Shown piece after piece: positions 5,738 through 6,645 of a stretch of 6,645 bases of DNA. Numbering within the stretch: position 1 is the first letter of the stretch; each line of letters opens with the position of its first letter. Under the pieces are notes generated by a model. The model was not told the DNA's origin. It did no database searches and was given only the letters and a program-made list of their open reading frames with translations. Origin of the DNA: Bacillota bacterium (GTDB lineage: Bacteria > Bacillota > Clostridia > Oscillospirales > Ruminococcaceae); the NCBI GenBank assembly GCA_023439605.1, contig JAEXNS010000162.1:1-6645 (forward strand). The letters are read 5' to 3'. Position numbers and translations under genes: made by a program.

Positions 5738-6098
5738 GAAAACATTCATCGATGACTGTTTAAATGGTGAGGCTACTCTTTTTAATTTGGATGAATATAT
5801 TGAATACTGGCACACTCATGACACAGAATTAACACTTCAAGATTTTATTGGTATGACAGACTACGAATTTGAAAAATGGGGTAAATCTTCTGATATAATC
5901 ATTAGGGATATACTAAGATGTAGAAAAGATAAAATTGACTTTTCGACTTATTTATTTTTGAGTGAAAACAAACATCTCAATCGTTCTGAATTTCTTCATG
6001 AAAATAGAGCAAATGCATTAATTGCAAAAAGAAGTAAATCATCAATAAAAGGAGTTAAGGGTAAAAGATATCATACGCATAAAAAAAATATCAAATGA
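5730..6098 (+). CDS. unrecognised protein, probable immunity/antitoxin partner of the E3-type RNase
   Basis: The gene starts inside the last codons of the RNase gene. Its own ribosome-binding site GGGAGG (5717-5722) lies within that gene, 7 nt before the ATG, so the two are co-translated. The 122-aa product has two visibly different parts. Residues 7-65 are acidic and aromatic, with EYIEYWHTHDTELTLQDF and GMTDYEFEKW motifs. They resemble a small helical domain I recall from short conserved bacterial proteins of the 'LxEFLGMTxEEYxxW' kind. Residues about 66-122 are increasingly basic and end in a lysine/arginine/histidine-rich tail. Position, coupling and the acidic head suggest it binds and neutralises the basic RNase, as Im3 does for colicin E3, but I see no sequence likeness to Im3. 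The basic tail is unusual for an immunity protein and could contact RNA or DNA, for example for autoregulation. Function rests on context. Confidence 0.6.
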   Translation: MYKKTFIDDCLNGEATLFNLDEYIEYWHTHDTELTLQDFIGMTDYEFEKWGKSSDIIIRDILRCRKDKIDFSTYLFLSENKHLNRSEFLHENRANALIAKRSKSSIKGVKGKRYHTHKKNIK

Positions 6099-6340
6099 GA
6101 AAAATAAGGAATATTAAAATACCAACTTATTGATTTTATGAATTTATTTTATAAATAAGCCAAAAAATCATCTATTTCAATTTTTACGTTTTATTTACGA
6201 GATTTAGTAATATATTCAATATAAGATTAAATTAGTTTCAAATTTTGAATTTTAAAAAATACTCTGTAATATTAATAGAAAATAATTATTCAAATACAAT
6301 ACGCTCACAGATATGCGGATCAAATAAATAATGGAGTTAA
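6099..6340. other. AT-rich gene-free region
   Basis: No frame longer than a few tens of codons is present on either strand. A weak imperfect inverted repeat near 6125-6160 (CTTATT and AATAAG) follows the gene pair but lacks a convincing U-run. Nothing else is recognisable. Confidence 0.4.
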
Positions 6341-6376
6341 AACAAAAAGCTCTATCAAAAGATAGAGCTTTTTGTT
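6341..6376 (-). terminator. intrinsic terminator of tRNA-Gln, bidirectional
   Basis: A perfect 16-bp stem (6341-6356 with 6361-6376) has a 4-nt loop. The GAGCTTTTTGTTT tail is read as a U-run on both strands because the A-tract lies on the opposite arm. It lies 17 nt past the 3' end of the tRNA on the minus strand and can also stop + transcription coming from the toxin pair. Confidence 0.8.
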
Positions 6377-6392
6377 TATTAATTATATTTTA

Positions 6393-6468
6393 TGGTTGGG
6401 GTGGAAGGATTTGAACCCTCGGAATGGTGGAGTCAGAGTCCACTGCCTTACCGCTTGGCGACACCCCA
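6393..6468 (-). tRNA. tRNA-Gln (anticodon CTG)
   Basis: On the minus strand the 76-nt sequence folds as a complete cloverleaf. The acceptor TGGGGTG pairs with CACCCCA, followed by discriminator A and an encoded CCA (6395-6393). The D arm is GCCAAGCGGTAAGGC, the anticodon stem is GTGGA/TCCAC with loop CTCTGAC, and the T arm loop is GTTCAAAT. Anticodon CTG reads CAG codons. The overall sequence matches bacterial tRNA-Gln, which typically has the U1-A72 pair seen here. It has its own promoter and terminator, so it is a single-gene transcript. Confidence 0.95.
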
Positions 6469-6484
6469 ATAAATTACTTACAAA

Positions 6485-6513
6485 ATTATATCATAAAAAT
6501 TTAATCTTGTCAA
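6485..6513 (-). promoter_or_regulatory. sigmaA promoter of tRNA-Gln
   Basis: On the minus strand TTGACA (6513-6508) and TATAAT (6490-6485) are separated by exactly 17 nt, a perfect consensus. Transcription should start about 10 nt before the mature tRNA 5' end. The group II intron end lies only 8 nt upstream of the -35 box. Confidence 0.85.
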
Positions 6514-6521
6514 TAAAAATA

Positions 6522-6645
6522 ATCGAGTAGGAGGGAAAATTAAATAATTCCCCCGACCTCTCACACCACCGTGCATACGGTTCCGTACACGGCGGTTCCT
6601 TAGTTTTCACGAACTTTCAAGAAATAGCCTGTTAGGGTTAAATAC
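6522..6645 (-). mobile_element. 3' end of a group II intron (domains V and VI), continuing past the window
   Basis: On the minus strand, domain V is visible. A 9-bp lower helix ACCGCCGTG (6596-6588) pairs with CACGGTGGT (6573-6565). A 2-nt bulge (TG, 6575-6574) and a short upper helix TACG/CGTA closing a GAAC loop (6587-6576) complete it. Domain VI follows as an imperfect G-rich/C-rich stem (about 6558-6530). The intron end CCTACTCGAT finishes at 6522, with a candidate bulged branch-point A at 6528, seven bases from the end. These are diagnostic of a ribozyme-type retroelement that moves through an intron-encoded reverse transcriptase. Most of the intron lies beyond the right edge, and its class cannot be fixed from this part. 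Confidence 0.8.
6600..6644 (-). CDS. C-terminal tail of the intron-encoded reverse transcriptase/maturase, partial
   Basis: Reading leftward from the right edge, one frame encodes YLTLTGYFLKVREN and then TAA (6602-6600), three bases before domain V pairing begins. An intron-encoded protein in domain IV would be expected to end just before domain V, and a G-Y-x-x-L-like tail is common in such proteins. Only 14 codons are visible, so the identity depends on position rather than on conserved motifs. Confidence 0.4.
   Translation of the reverse strand, partial: YLTLTGYFLKVREN

Noticed and set aside
1..6645. CRISPR array or other regularly spaced repeats
   Set aside because: No repeat of suitable length recurs at regular spacing anywhere in the window.

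Overview
The window is very AT-rich, with strong Shine-Dalgarno sites and several exact or near-exact TTGACA-17-TATAAT promoters. A secreted dockerin-bearing xylan esterase is present. Together these point to a low-GC, fibre-degrading anaerobic Firmicute (class Clostridia, gut or rumen type). I cannot name the species.

Layout, left to right. (1) A CorA-family divalent-cation transporter (+, 279-1190) has a textbook sigmaA promoter. (2) Positions 1191-1664 are gene-free. They hold overlapping hairpins, a ~185-bp MITE-like segment with imperfect terminal inverted repeats, and two converging intrinsic terminators. (3) A HicB-type antitoxin gene (-, 1665-2111) has its own consensus promoter and no visible hicA. 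(4) Positions 2272-2401 hold a relatively GC-rich, nested-palindrome element that looks like a structured RNA or a small palindromic mobile element. (5) A secreted modular esterase (-, 2439-4157) is built as signal peptide, CBM22-like module, dockerin and CE1 feruloyl esterase. It is read from a promoter about 235 nt upstream, and inverted repeats sit on both promoter boxes. (6) A divergent GNAT acetyltransferase gene (+, 4581-5042) follows. (7) After ~470 bp of mostly gene-free DNA comes a tight overlapping gene pair (+, 5513-6098). The first gene is a free-standing colicin E3-type ribonuclease domain with its catalytic residues intact. The second is an unrecognised 122-aa protein that overlaps it by 8 nt and is probably its immunity protein or antitoxin. 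A 39-codon reading frame leads into the toxin through a TAATG junction. (8) A tRNA-Gln(CTG) gene on the minus strand (6393-6468) has a perfect promoter and a terminator. Immediately upstream of that promoter lies the 3' end of a group II intron, which runs off the right edge.

The genes do not form one pathway. The esterase is a plant cell-wall enzyme, probably cellulosome-associated. The rest looks like accessory DNA: an orphan antitoxin, a toxin/immunity-like pair, short inverted-repeat elements and a group II intron. The most interesting item is the self-contained E3-type RNase with its overlapping partner. Next are the structured element at 2272-2401 and the palindrome-embedded esterase promoter.
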